From contig NZ_JAPNJW010000001.1 of assembly GCF_026626745.1 (NCBI RefSeq), positions 4,386,001-4,450,000 on the forward strand: DNA of 64,000 nucleotides, read 5' to 3'. The translations under genes were made by a program, and so were the position numbers. Below are positions 33,964 to 43,190 of this stretch, piece by piece; the stretch's first letter is position 1; every line of letters begins with the position of its first letter. The stretch is from Nannocystis sp. RBIL2. GTDB lineage: Bacteria > Myxococcota_A > Polyangia > Nannocystales > Nannocystaceae. The notes beneath the pieces are model-generated. The model had not been told where the DNA came from. It ran no database searches and saw only the letters and a list, made by a program, of their open reading frames with translations.

Positions 33964-35139
33964 ATGCGCGAGCTGTTCGCAGTGGCCCTGCCTGGGCTGG
34001 AGCCGCTGGTCGCCGCCGAGCTCGACGGGCTCGGCCTCGGCCCCGGGCGAGTCGTGCCGGGCGGCGTCGGCTTCCGCGGCGACTGGGCCGCGCTCGTCGC
34101 GGCCAACCTGCACTTACGGACAGCCACGCGCGTGCTCGTGCGCCTGGCCGAGTTCCCGGCCGTGGGCTTCCCGGTGCTGTCGAAGCGGCTGGTCGACATC
34201 GCGTGGGAGGACCTGTTTCCGCCGCACGCCCCGGTCCGCCTGGCCGTGCGCGCCACCGCCCACAAGTCGCGCCTCTACCACACCGGCGCGATCGCCGAGC
34301 GCGTCCACCTCGCCGTCGCCGCGCGCCTCGGCAGCCACGTCGAGCTCGCGCACCCGCACGACGACGGCGAAGATGGCCCCGAGGCCAGCTCCTCGCATTC
34401 GACCGTCCTGCTGGTGGTCCGCCTCGAGCGCGACCGCTGCACCGTCAGCGTCGACAGCTCCGGCGACCCGCTGCACCGCCGCGGCTACCGGCTCGCCACC
34501 GCCAAGGCCCCCCTGCGGCCGACCCTCGCCGCCGCCCTGCTCGCTGCGGCCGGCTGGCGCCCCGGCGAGCCGCTGCTCGACCCCTTCTGCGGCTCCGGCA
34601 CGATCGCCATCGAGGCCGCCCTCATGGCCCACGGCAAGCCGGCCGGGGCCCTGCGCGACTTCTCGTGCGCGCGCTGGCCCGTGCTCGCCGCCGCCTACCC
34701 GGCCCTGCGCAAGGCCGCCACGCGCCTGTCCCAAGAGCCATGTCTCTACGCGCCGATCGTCGCGTCCGACCGCGACGAGGGCGCGGTCGCGGCGGCGCGC
34801 GCCAACGCCCAGCGGGCCGGGGTCGACGGCGCCATCGCCTTCTCCGTGCGGCCGTTCGCCGCCTGCGAGCCGTTCAGCGCGCGCGGCCTGCTGCTGACCA
34901 ACCCGCCCTACGGCGTGCGGGTCGGCCGCGCCCGGACCTTGCGCGACCTCTACGCGCACATCGGACACGTCCTTCGGGACAGGTTCCCCGCGTGGCGCGC
35001 CGCGCTGCTGTGTCCGCCCGACCTGCGGGTCACCGTCGGCGTCGCGCTGCAGCCGGTGCTGAGCACGCGGACCGGCGGGCTCGCGGTCGAGCTCGCGCTG
35101 GCGGAGCAGCCACGCGCCGACGTCCGCCCGCGCGGGTGA
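33964..35139 (+). CDS. THUMP-domain class I RNA methyltransferase
   Basis: The 391-residue protein has an N-terminal ferredoxin-like plus THUMP region (about 1-165) with ALPGLEPLVAAEL and the RLYHTGAIAERV segment. A Rossmann methyltransferase follows: LLDPFCGSGTIAIEAALMA (SAM-binding motif I) and the catalytic NPPYG. This is the architecture of the N-terminal half of RlmL/K, which adds a methyl to G2445 of 23S rRNA, and of other THUMP tRNA/rRNA N2-guanine methylases. The exact target base is unknown. Two pairs of the 14-bp repeat lie inside the frame (34725-34752 and 34966-34993). Confidence 0.88.
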   Translation: MRELFAVALPGLEPLVAAELDGLGLGPGRVVPGGVGFRGDWAALVAANLHLRTATRVLVRLAEFPAVGFPVLSKRLVDIAWEDLFPPHAPVRLAVRATAHKSRLYHTGAIAERVHLAVAARLGSHVELAHPHDDGEDGPEASSSHSTVLLVVRLERDRCTVSVDSSGDPLHRRGYRLATAKAPLRPTLAAALLAAAGWRPGEPLLDPFCGSGTIAIEAALMAHGKPAGALRDFSCARWPVLAAAYPALRKAATRLSQEPCLYAPIVASDRDEGAVAAARANAQRAGVDGAIAFSVRPFAACEPFSARGLLLTNPPYGVRVGRARTLRDLYAHIGHVLRDRFPAWRAALLCPPDLRVTVGVALQPVLSTRTGGLAVELALAEQPRADVRPRG

Positions 35140-35169
35140 GGCCCGCGGCGCGCGTGGTACCCTCGGCCG

Positions 35170-36150
35170 GTGTTCACGCTGCACGCCTTCCACCCGACGC
35201 GCGGGCACTGGCACGAGACCGACCTCGGGGCCGTCCCGCGGCTGCTCGCGGAGCCCGACGTCACGATCTGGCTCGACCTCCAGGACCCGACCGACGAGGA
35301 GGCGCGCGTGCTCTCGGAGGTGTTCCACTTCCACCCGCTGGCCATCGAGGACATGCTCCACGACTACGGCCACCCCAAGCTCGACGTCTACGACGACTAC
35401 GTGTTCCTCATCGTCCACGGCGTCGACTTCCACAGCCTCGACCTCGACAACAACTTCGTCGTCAACACCCTCGAGCTCGACATCTTCGCCGGCCCGCGCT
35501 ACGTCGTCACCCACCACTCGGACAACACCTTGCGGTCGGTCAGCGAGCTCCACCGTGACGTGTGCGACCCGTGTCATCGCCCGTGGATCTCCGTGCGCGT
35601 GCTGCACCGCCTGCTCGATCGCCTGGTCGACAATTTCTTGCCGGTCATGGACCGGATCGGCGCCCGGCTCGACGCGCTCGAGGACCTCATCATCCACCGG
35701 CCCGAGCCGGAGCACCTCGAGCTCGTGCTCGACGCCAAGAAGACGATCAACCGCCTGCGCCGGATCACCGGTCACCAGCGACTGATCTTGGAGTCGCTCG
35801 CGCGCGGCCACATCGACCTCATCCCGCGCGACAGCATCGCCTTCTTCCGCGACATCTACGACCACTTCGTGCGCGTCGCCGACATCTCCGAGGCCAACCG
35901 CGAGGGCGTGCAGGCGGCGGTCGAGGCCTATCTGTCGGTCTCGGCCAACAAGACCAACGAAATCATGAAGGTCCTGACGCAGATCTCGACCGTCATGCTG
36001 CCCCTGACCTTCATCGCCGGCATTTACGGCATGAACTTCGACATCATGCCCGAGCTGCGGTGGACCTTCGGATACCCGTTCGCCCTGGCCTTGATGGCCC
36101 TCACCGCCGCCGGCCTCATCATCTGGTTTCGCCGGCGGCACTGGCTGTGA
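35170..36150 (+). CDS. corA: CorA-type magnesium/cobalt transporter
   Basis: The 326-residue protein begins at GTG 35170. An N-terminal cytoplasmic alpha/beta domain (about 1-225) leads to two transmembrane helices at the C-terminus with the essential YGMNF loop (about residue 285). These are the defining features of CorA pentameric channels for Mg2+ uptake. Residues preceding the loop (STVMLPLTFIAGI) match TM1. The start is GTG because no nearby ATG precedes the conserved first strand. It is downstream of the methyltransferase by 30 bp on the same strand and may be cotranscribed. Confidence 0.93.
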   Translation: MFTLHAFHPTRGHWHETDLGAVPRLLAEPDVTIWLDLQDPTDEEARVLSEVFHFHPLAIEDMLHDYGHPKLDVYDDYVFLIVHGVDFHSLDLDNNFVVNTLELDIFAGPRYVVTHHSDNTLRSVSELHRDVCDPCHRPWISVRVLHRLLDRLVDNFLPVMDRIGARLDALEDLIIHRPEPEHLELVLDAKKTINRLRRITGHQRLILESLARGHIDLIPRDSIAFFRDIYDHFVRVADISEANREGVQAAVEAYLSVSANKTNEIMKVLTQISTVMLPLTFIAGIYGMNFDIMPELRWTFGYPFALALMALTAAGLIIWFRRRHWL

Positions 36151-36253
36151 CGAGGGCCCCGGTTGCGCTCGCTCGGGCAGCGGGCGGCCGTCCTGCCGCG
36201 ATGTTGATCTCGCGGGCCGGCCGGTGGTACATGACGTAAAGGAGGGCCTGGCT

Positions 36254-37516
36254 ATGGTCTTCGAACCGCGTCTCCGTGAACTCACCCGAACGGCGCTGAC
36301 TCTCGTGTTGGCCGGGGGCCGCGGCAGCCGCCTCGCCGCCCTCACCGATCGCCGAGCCAAGCCGGCCGTCTATTTCGGCGGCAAGTTCCGCATCATCGAC
36401 TTCGCGCTGTCGAACGCCATCAACTCGGGGTTCCGCAAGATCTCCGTGCTGACGCAGTACAAGTCGCACAGCCTCCTGCGTCACCTGCAGCGCGGCTGGA
36501 GCTTCCTCCGCGGCGAGATGGACGAGTTCGTCGACCTCTTGCCGGCGCAGCAGCGGCTCAACGAGGAGAACTGGTACCGCGGCACGGCCGACGCCGTGTG
36601 GCAGAACCTCGACATCTTCCAGAGCCTGCAGCCGTCGCACGTCATCGTCCTCGCCGGCGATCACATCTACAAGATGGACTACGGCAAGATGCTGTGGCAG
36701 CACGTGACCCGCGGCGCCGACGTGACGGTCGCTTGCTTCGAGGTCCCGCGCAAGGAGGCCACCGCCTTCGGGGTCATGGCCGTCGATCCTGGCGGGCGCG
36801 TGGTCAAGTTCGTCGAGAAGCCGGCCGACCCGCCGCACATCTTGGGCAACCCGGAGATGTCGCTGGCGAGCATGGGCATCTACGTGTTCAACGGCAACTT
36901 CCTGTTCGACCAGCTGCGCCGCGACGCCGAAGATCCCAACTCGAACCACGACTTCGGCAAGGACATCATCCCGTACCTCGTGCAGGGGCGGGCCAGCGTG
37001 TTCGCCCACCGCTTCCAGGAGAGCTGCGTCGTCAGCGAGTCCGGCGGCACGCCGTATTGGCGCGACGTCGGCACCGTCGACGCCTACTGGGAGGCCAACA
37101 TCGACCTCACCAACATCATCCCGCCGTTCGACCTCTACGACCCGCAGTGGCGGATCTGGACCTACCAGGAGCAGCTCCCGCCGGCCAAGTTCGTCCACGA
37201 CGAGGACAACCGGCGCGGCATGTGCCTCGGCAGCATGGTCTCGGGCGGCTGCATCATCTCCGGCTCGCTGGTGCGGCGCAGCCTGCTGTTCTCGAACGTC
37301 CGCTGCAACTCCTACTCGAAGCTCGAGGGCGCGGTGCTCTTGCCCGACGTGATCGTCAACCGCAGCGCGCGGCTGACCAAGGTCGTCGTCGACCGCGGCG
37401 TCGAGATCCCCGAGGGCCTGGTCGTCGGCGAGGACCCGGAAGAGGACGCGCGCCGGTTCCTCCGCACCGCCGGCGGCGTCACCCTGATCACCCGCGAGAT
37501 GATCGACCGCCTGTAG
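36254..37516 (+). CDS. glgC: Glucose-1-phosphate adenylyltransferase
   Basis: ATG 36254 follows AAAGGAGGG with 7 to 8 bases of spacing, an ideal ribosome site. The 420-residue protein has the nucleotide-binding motif LVLAGGRGSRL, KPAVYFGGKFRIIDF, GTADAVWQN, AGDHIYKMDY and EKPADPP, and ends in a left-handed beta-helix domain. It makes ADP-glucose from glucose-1-phosphate and ATP, the first committed step of glycogen synthesis. glgA follows 9 bp later, forming an operon. The regulatory Arg/Lys effectors are not assigned. Confidence 0.97.
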   Translation: MVFEPRLRELTRTALTLVLAGGRGSRLAALTDRRAKPAVYFGGKFRIIDFALSNAINSGFRKISVLTQYKSHSLLRHLQRGWSFLRGEMDEFVDLLPAQQRLNEENWYRGTADAVWQNLDIFQSLQPSHVIVLAGDHIYKMDYGKMLWQHVTRGADVTVACFEVPRKEATAFGVMAVDPGGRVVKFVEKPADPPHILGNPEMSLASMGIYVFNGNFLFDQLRRDAEDPNSNHDFGKDIIPYLVQGRASVFAHRFQESCVVSESGGTPYWRDVGTVDAYWEANIDLTNIIPPFDLYDPQWRIWTYQEQLPPAKFVHDEDNRRGMCLGSMVSGGCIISGSLVRRSLLFSNVRCNSYSKLEGAVLLPDVIVNRSARLTKVVVDRGVEIPEGLVVGEDPEEDARRFLRTAGGVTLITREMIDRL

Positions 37517-37525
37517 AGTACCCGC

Positions 37526-38974
37526 ATGCGCGTCCTGTTCGTCGCCTCCGAAGTCTATCCCCTGGTCAAGACGGGCGGCCTGGCCGACGTCGTCGGCGCC
37601 TTGCCGATCGCGCTCGCCGAGCTCGGCGTCGACGTCCGCGTCCTCGTGCCCGGCTACCCCAAGGTGCTCGCCGGCTTGCACGCGCGCGGCCGCGAGGTCG
37701 AGCTGCACGGCCTCGTCGGCGGCGGCCCGGCCAAGCTGATGTACGGCCGCGTCGGTCGGCTCGAGCTGCTCGTGCTCGACGCGCCGCACCTGTACAATCG
37801 GCCAGGTAACCCCTACGTCGACCAGCACGGGCGCGACTTCGGCGACAACCACCTGCGCTTCGGCGCCCTGTGCCACGCCGCGGCCTGGCTCGCCGGGCCC
37901 GAGGGCGGCGACCGCTGGCGGCCCGAGCTGATCCACGGCCACGACTGGCAGTCGGGCCTGGTCCCGGCCTACGTCGCCCTGATGCCGCCGCAGCAGCGCG
38001 TCGCCACCATCACCACCATCCACAACCTCGCCTACCAGGGCGTGTTCCGGGCCGACGCCATGGGCGCGCTGCGGCTGCCCGGCTCGATGCTCGACATCCA
38101 CGGCGTCGAGTTCCACGGCCACCTCGGCTTCCTCAAGGCCGGCCTCTGGTACTGCGACAAGATCACCACCGTCAGCCCGACCTACGCCCGGCAGATCCAG
38201 ACCGACACCTACGGCCACGGCCTGCACGGCCTGCTGCAGCGGCGCGACGCCGACCTCTACGGCATCCTCAACGGCATCGACACCGACGTGTGGAACCCGG
38301 CCACCGACCCGCACCTGCCGGCGCCGTACAGCGCCGACGACCTCACGGGCAAGCGGATCGGCAAGCGCGCGCTGCAGCTGGAATTGGGACTTCACCCCGA
38401 TTCCGACGCGCCCTTGTTCGTGGTCGTCAGCCGGCTCGTGACCATGAAGGGCCTCGACCTGCTGCTCAGCGCCGGCCGCTCGATCCTCGAGCGCGGCGGT
38501 CAGCTCGCCGTGCTCGGCTCGGGCGAGGAGCGCCTGGTCGACGGCTTCCAGCAGGCCGCGCGCCTCAACCCCGGCCGCGTCGCCTACCGCGGCGGCTACG
38601 ACGAGCCGCTCGCCCACCGCATGCAGGCGGGCGGCGACGCCATCATCATCCCCTCGCGCACCGAGCCGTGCGGCCTCACCCAGATGTACGGCCTGCGCTA
38701 CGGCACCGTCCCGGTCGTGCGCCGCACCGGCGGCCTGGCCGACAGCGTCATCGACACCACCCCCGACACCCTGAGCGCCGGCCTCGCCACCGGCGTCCTC
38801 TTCAACGACATCGACGCCTCCGCGCTCGCGTGGGCCCTGGGCCGCACGATCGCCCTCTACCACAACCGCCCGGTGTGGCAGCAGATCGTCCGCCACGGCA
38901 TGCAGGAAGACTTCAGCTGGCGCCGCAGCGCCGCCCGCTACCTCGACCTCTACCGCCGCGCGCTGGGCTACTGA
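37526..38974 (+). CDS. glgA: Glycogen synthase (GT5)
   Basis: The 482-residue protein starts at ATG 37526, nine bases after the glgC stop. It has the GT5 signature KTGGLADVVGALP near residue 15, GHDWQSGLVP, the THNLAYQG-like TIHNLAYQGVF segment, PRSR-like SRL and the GGLADSVIDTT block near the C-terminus. The enzyme elongates glycogen from ADP-glucose. Its size matches bacterial GlgA. Synteny with glgC shows a standard two-gene glycogen operon. Confidence 0.97.
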   Translation: MRVLFVASEVYPLVKTGGLADVVGALPIALAELGVDVRVLVPGYPKVLAGLHARGREVELHGLVGGGPAKLMYGRVGRLELLVLDAPHLYNRPGNPYVDQHGRDFGDNHLRFGALCHAAAWLAGPEGGDRWRPELIHGHDWQSGLVPAYVALMPPQQRVATITTIHNLAYQGVFRADAMGALRLPGSMLDIHGVEFHGHLGFLKAGLWYCDKITTVSPTYARQIQTDTYGHGLHGLLQRRDADLYGILNGIDTDVWNPATDPHLPAPYSADDLTGKRIGKRALQLELGLHPDSDAPLFVVVSRLVTMKGLDLLLSAGRSILERGGQLAVLGSGEERLVDGFQQAARLNPGRVAYRGGYDEPLAHRMQAGGDAIIIPSRTEPCGLTQMYGLRYGTVPVVRRTGGLADSVIDTTPDTLSAGLATGVLFNDIDASALAWALGRTIALYHNRPVWQQIVRHGMQEDFSWRRSAARYLDLYRRALGY

Positions 38975-38986
38975 GACCTCTTACGG

Positions 38987-39042
38987 CCTGTCCCTCGGGG
39001 CATGTCCGTTCGGACCTGCCCGTTCAAGCATGTCCGTCCCGT
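38987..39042. repeat. 14-bp repeat array, four units
   Basis: Units at 38987, 39001, 39015 and 39029 begin just after the glgA stop codon and end about 58 bases before the DUF3820 gene. Confidence 0.87.
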
Positions 39043-39099
39043 CGCCGCGGCGCGGTGAGCGCTGCTGCACGCACGGCGCTCCTGCGCTACCCTGCGCGC

Positions 39100-39321
39100 G
39101 TGGCGGAACTCCAGCTCGACCCCGAGGCGCTGCAGGCCCTCATCGACGCGCGCATGCCGTTCGGCAAGTACCAGGGCGTCGCGCTGCTCGACCTGCCCGA
39201 GCCGTACCTGGTGTGGTTCTCGCGCCAGGGCTTCCCGCCGGGCAAGCTCGGCCGGCAGCTCGCGCTGACGCTCGAGATCAAGACCAACGGCCTCGAGAAG
39301 CTGCTGCGTCCGCTGCGCTGA
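39100..39321 (+). CDS. DUF3820-family small protein
   Basis: GTG 39100 gives a 73-residue protein with RMPFGKYQGVALLDLPEPYLVWFSRQGFPP, the block that defines the DUF3820 family. Its members are 60-80 residues, cytoplasmic and widespread; some are annotated as quorum-sensing-regulated virulence factors, without established biochemistry. The gene is preceded by a repeat array and its stop is 4 bases before another repeat pair (39326). Confidence 0.85.
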   Translation: MAELQLDPEALQALIDARMPFGKYQGVALLDLPEPYLVWFSRQGFPPGKLGRQLALTLEIKTNGLEKLLRPLR

Positions 39322-39325
39322 AGGA

Positions 39326-39353
39326 CATGTCCTTCGGACCACGTCTCTTGACA
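39326..39353. repeat. 14-bp repeat pair after the DUF3820 gene
   Basis: Units at 39326 (CATGTCCTTCGGAC) and 39340 (CACGTCTCTTGACA). The first has a TTC-containing loop; the second is degenerate. Confidence 0.75.
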
Positions 39354-39366
39354 CCGATCGGCCCGC

Positions 39367-39738
39367 TCAACCTGCGGCGTCCGGGAGGCTGTCGAGCCAG
39401 GCCAGCGCCTCGGCCTCGGCGGAGAACGAGCGGAAGTCGCGGGCCCCGCCGGCGAACCGGATCATCACGTTGATCGCCGCGCGCACGATCCCGTTCGTCA
39501 CCACCGCGGCGATCCCGAGGTACTTGCCCTGCGTCGTCGGGAAGTACCTGCGCGCCTCGGGCTCGTACTCGATCCCCTTCTCCGTCAGCAGCAGCACCCG
39601 CCACATGTGATTCGGCCCCCCGGGCTCGACGCGGGCGCCGAACGCCTCTGCGTCGGCCAGCGCGACGAGGCCGCTGGAGCGGATGATCAGCAGCGGCGCG
39701 CCCCTGGGAGTCCGGGCCTCTTCGAAGCGGAGCGGCAT
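39367..39738 (-). CDS. STAS/SpoIIAA-like protein
   Basis: The 123-residue cytoplasmic protein has strands LLIIRSSGLVALADAEAF, MWRVLLLTEKGIEYEPEARRYF, and AAVVTNGIVRAAINVMIRF followed by FSAEAEALAWLDSL. This is the SpoIIAA-like/STAS fold that often serves as a small regulatory partner in myxobacteria. A more distant member is at 47160. The phospho-accepting Ser of true SpoIIAA is not evident. No kinase is adjacent. Confidence 0.75.
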   Translation of the reverse strand: MPLRFEEARTPRGAPLLIIRSSGLVALADAEAFGARVEPGGPNHMWRVLLLTEKGIEYEPEARRYFPTTQGKYLGIAAVVTNGIVRAAINVMIRFAGGARDFRSFSAEAEALAWLDSLPDAAG

Positions 39739-39960
39739 GCAGGAGTTTTTAAAACTTAGGGACCGCGCCGCGAGGGTGTCAACGGTCGCCGATCGCCCGG
39801 GTCCTCGCGCGCATACCCGACCGCGTCCGCGCCGCGCGGCGCCCGCGGAGCGCCACCACCGCGATCACATGTTTTAAAGGACATGCTTTAAAAGTCATGT
39901 CCAAACAGACCTGTCATCACTCGACGCGGTTCTCTGAGACCGAGCTCGCGGGCGGCGCTC
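39739..39960. other. 222-bp gap holding a four-unit repeat array
   Basis: Apart from the repeat array (39868-39923) the interval is GC-rich and has an oligo-A/T stretch (GTTTTTAAAACTTAG) near 39745, just upstream of the minus-strand gene's start. It may contribute to that gene's promoter, but I cannot place -35 and -10 boxes. Confidence 0.4.
39868..39923. repeat. 14-bp repeat array, four units, T/A-rich variant
   Basis: Units at 39868 (CATGTTTTAAAGGA), 39882, 39896 and 39910. The first hairpin has TTT facing GGA, so as RNA it would pair with two G-U wobbles, a possible sign of selection on the RNA. Confidence 0.87.
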
Positions 39961-41010
39961 TCACTCGTCGGCGCGATCGGCCAGCGCCACGAGCGTGCTC
40001 AACACGTCCGCAGGGAGCCCCGGAGGCGCCGCGGCGGGGACCGACGCCCCGACCAGGCGCGGCAGCGCGGTGAAGTCTCCGCGCAGCGTCCGCGGGACCT
40101 GACCGATCAGGGCCGCGAGCCGCTCCTCGCGGGTCATCCGGATCGCCGCGAACATGCGGCCCGATCGCTCGACGTGGCTGCGCAGGCCGCCCTCGTCGAG
40201 CTCGAGCGTCCACCCCGGCCACAGCGCAGCGCACCCCGGCCCCGGGTGCGCCCACGGCGGATCGGCCTGCCACCAGTGGACGCTGCGTCGCGCCTCGTCG
40301 ACGAAGAGCGTCTCGCGGACGTCGCGTTCGAGCCCCGGCCGCAGCATCCCGGGCCGTGGTCCGCCGAGCTGCGCGAGCGCGGCGAGCCGCGGGCCGAGGC
40401 GAAGCAAGCTGCCGAGCGCCCCGGAGAAGCAGCGCTGGTCGTACAGCGTGCCGTCGGCCGCGCGCACCGTGACCCACGCCTCAAGGCCTCGCTCGGCGAA
40501 GGCGCGCACCGCCTCGACGCCCTCGGCGGCGATCCACGCCGCCTGGTCGTCGGCCACGCACGCGAAGTCGGCCTGGTGTTCGAGCCACGCGGCAGTGAAC
40601 AGGTCGTCGCCGGCGTCGACGAGGGTCGCGTCTGCGCGCGCCTGCTCGAGCTCCGGCGGTGTCCGCCCGAGCGCCGCCGCGAACTCCTGGAGCGGCAGCG
40701 CGGCCTGACGCAGGCGCCACTGCGGCCACCGCGTCGTCAACAGCCGCACAAAATCGCCGCGCAGCGGCCCGGACCCGAACAGGTCGCCTGCCCAGTAGAG
40801 CAGCGCGCGGCGGTCGAAGTCGACGAACACTGCGCCGCACAGGCAGATGTCCATGTCCGGCGCGCGCTTCGGATCGAGGCTGCCGACGTACTCGTCGATG
40901 TGCTCCGACCCGCGCAGCAGCGTGTGGGCGATCTGCGGCGCCGACCAGCGACCGGCATAGAAGCTGTCGCGCCCGGCCCGGCGGATCGCGTACATGGCGT
41001 CGCTGCTCAT
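39961..41010 (-). CDS. Hypothetical cytoplasmic protein (349 aa)
   Basis: ATG 41010 gives 349 residues with no signal peptide or membrane helix. Conserved-looking blocks include CGAVFVDFDRRALLYWAGD near residue 58, GDDLFTAAWLEHQADFACVADDQAAW and LYDQRCFSGALG. Acidic and aromatic residues are frequent. I do not recognise a family, but codon bias and a full-length frame on the strand of CstA show it is real. It is separated from cstA by 37 bp and may be its downstream partner in one transcript. Confidence 0.78.
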   Translation of the reverse strand: MSSDAMYAIRRAGRDSFYAGRWSAPQIAHTLLRGSEHIDEYVGSLDPKRAPDMDICLCGAVFVDFDRRALLYWAGDLFGSGPLRGDFVRLLTTRWPQWRLRQAALPLQEFAAALGRTPPELEQARADATLVDAGDDLFTAAWLEHQADFACVADDQAAWIAAEGVEAVRAFAERGLEAWVTVRAADGTLYDQRCFSGALGSLLRLGPRLAALAQLGGPRPGMLRPGLERDVRETLFVDEARRSVHWWQADPPWAHPGPGCAALWPGWTLELDEGGLRSHVERSGRMFAAIRMTREERLAALIGQVPRTLRGDFTALPRLVGASVPAAAPPGLPADVLSTLVALADRADE

Positions 41011-41047
41011 GCGGTCGAGCTTGCCACGCCTTTACGCGCGCCGACGC

Positions 41048-43120
41048 TCATGCGGCCGCGCGCGCGCGCAGGAGCTCGCGCCACTTGCGGGCGCTCATCA
41101 CCACGATCGCCAGCACGCACGTCAGCAGCGTCGCCGTCACCACCGTATTGACCACCCCCATCGTCGCGGTCGCCGGGTCGCGGGTCATCGGCACGTAGAC
41201 CTCGACCAGCGAGCGGAAGCCGGCCGTCAGCGTCGTCGTGCCGACGAACAGCAGCGGTCCGAGCGTCACCCACGCGTAGGCCGGGCGGCGGCCCTCCTTG
41301 AGCACGATCGTCGTCCCGACCGCCAGCGCCACCGAGGCCAGCAGCTGATTGGCGATGCCGAACATCGGCCAGATCGTGGCGATCGATCCGGTGAGGATGA
41401 AGTAACTCCACCCGGCCACGATCACCAGCGACGACAGCACCGCCCCCGGCAGCCACGACGGGTCGCCGAGCTTGCGGTGGAATCTTCCCAAGAACTCCTG
41501 CAGCAGGAATCGGCCCACCCGCGTCCCTGTGTCGATCGTCGTCAGGATGAACAACGCCTCGAACATGATGGCGAAGTGGTACCAATAGTCGAGCAGCGTG
41601 CGCATGCCGGGCAGGCCGGAGAACACCCGCGCCATCCCGACCGCCAGCGACACCGCCCCGCCCGTGCGCGCCGCGATCACCTCGTCGGTCGCCTCGGCCA
41701 AGGTCGGCAGGTCCTCGACCTTGACGCCGAGGCGCTTGAAGTCGGCGACGCTGAGCTCCGACGCGTGGACCGAGCCCGGGTCTGCGTGGAAGCCCAATGC
41801 TGCGAGTGACCCATTGGACAGGCGCAGCACCTCCGACAGCTTGAGCGTCTTTTCGGCGGCGGCAGTCGCCGACTGGCCCTCCGTCAGGCCGAGCCGTCGC
41901 CGATCCTCCGCAGTCATCACCGGGTCGAGCGCCGCCAGGGCCGCCTGCGACGGCGCCAACCCGCCCTTCGCGTCGGCCACCACCGCGATCTTCGGGTCGG
42001 TGTTGATGGCGAAGTAATCGGCGGGCGGCAGCGCGGTGGCGGCCAGCAGCGCCGTGATGCCGACCAGCCCTTCCATCAGCATCGCCCCGTAGCCGATCGG
42101 GCGGATGTCGGACTCCTTGTCGATCATCTTCGGCGTGGTGCCCGAGGCGATCAGCGCGTGGAAGCCCGAGATCGCCCCGCAGGCGATGGTGATGAACACG
42201 AACGGGAACAGCGAGCCGCGGACCACCGCCGGGAACACCTCGCCGTCGACCGCGATCGTCCCGGCCCCGACCGCGTTGACGAGCGGCATCTCGATCACCG
42301 GGTTGACCAGCACGATCCCCAGCACCAGGAGCGCGATCGTCCCGATCTTCATGTACGACGACAGATAATCGCGCGGGCACAGCAGCATCCACACCGGCAG
42401 CACGCTGGCGACGAACCCGTAGGCCGCGATCAGCAGGGTGATCGTCGTCTCCGACAATTGCAGCATCTGGCCCAGGCTCGAGTCCTGGACCTGCTTGCCG
42501 AACACCACGCACACCAACAACAGCAGCACCCCGACGGCGGTCGCCTCGCGCACCCCCTGCGAGCTGCCGCCGCGCACCTTGTAGATGAAAAGGCCCATCG
42601 CCAGCGCGATGGGGATCGACGCGCCGATGGTGAACACGCCCCACGCGCTCTCGGCCAATGCGCCGACGACCACGCGGCCGAGGCCCGCGAGGGCGATGAC
42701 GACGATGAACAGGATCGCCACGCCCGCGACCGCACCGACGCCGGGGCCGAGCTCGTCGCGGGCGATCTCCGCCAGCGAGCGGCCGCCGCGGCGCACCGAC
42801 GCAGTCAGCATCACCAGATCGTGGACCGCCCCGCCGAGGACCACCCCGATCAAGATCCACGAGTACCCGGGCAAAAAGCCGAACTGGGCCGCCAGCACCG
42901 GGCCCACCAGCGGACCCGCGCCGGTGATGGCCGCGAAGTGGTGGCCGAACAGCACCCAGCGCGACGTCGGGTGGTAGTTCTGGCCGTCGTTGCGCTCGTG
43001 CGCCGGCGTGCGACGGGCGTCGTCGAGCACCAGCACCCTGGCCGCCAGGAACGCCGAGTAGTAGCGGTAGGCGATCGCCAGCACCGCCAGAGCCAGGATC
43101 ATGAACCACAGGGCGTGCAT
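41048..43120 (-). CDS. cstA: Carbon starvation protein A (peptide/pyruvate transporter)
   Basis: The 690-residue protein has about 16 to 18 hydrophobic helices and the conserved N-terminal sequence LAYRYYSAFLAA and GHHFAAITGAGPLVGPVLAA, followed by ARDELGPGVGAVAG. These identify CstA, a proton-linked importer of peptides or pyruvate induced by carbon starvation. It is longer than Escherichia coli CstA within the family range, and the soluble loop near residues 365-485 contains extra sequence. A two-component system or CRP-type site was not found nearby. Confidence 0.94.
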   Translation of the reverse strand: MHALWFMILALAVLAIAYRYYSAFLAARVLVLDDARRTPAHERNDGQNYHPTSRWVLFGHHFAAITGAGPLVGPVLAAQFGFLPGYSWILIGVVLGGAVHDLVMLTASVRRGGRSLAEIARDELGPGVGAVAGVAILFIVVIALAGLGRVVVGALAESAWGVFTIGASIPIALAMGLFIYKVRGGSSQGVREATAVGVLLLLVCVVFGKQVQDSSLGQMLQLSETTITLLIAAYGFVASVLPVWMLLCPRDYLSSYMKIGTIALLVLGIVLVNPVIEMPLVNAVGAGTIAVDGEVFPAVVRGSLFPFVFITIACGAISGFHALIASGTTPKMIDKESDIRPIGYGAMLMEGLVGITALLAATALPPADYFAINTDPKIAVVADAKGGLAPSQAALAALDPVMTAEDRRRLGLTEGQSATAAAEKTLKLSEVLRLSNGSLAALGFHADPGSVHASELSVADFKRLGVKVEDLPTLAEATDEVIAARTGGAVSLAVGMARVFSGLPGMRTLLDYWYHFAIMFEALFILTTIDTGTRVGRFLLQEFLGRFHRKLGDPSWLPGAVLSSLVIVAGWSYFILTGSIATIWPMFGIANQLLASVALAVGTTIVLKEGRRPAYAWVTLGPLLFVGTTTLTAGFRSLVEVYVPMTRDPATATMGVVNTVVTATLLTCVLAIVVMSARKWRELLRARAAA

Positions 43121-43190
43121 GGACGGACGGGCAGGCTACCACGCCCGCGGTTTGTCGGCGCCAGCGGGCTCGGGCGCCCGGCTGGCGCGC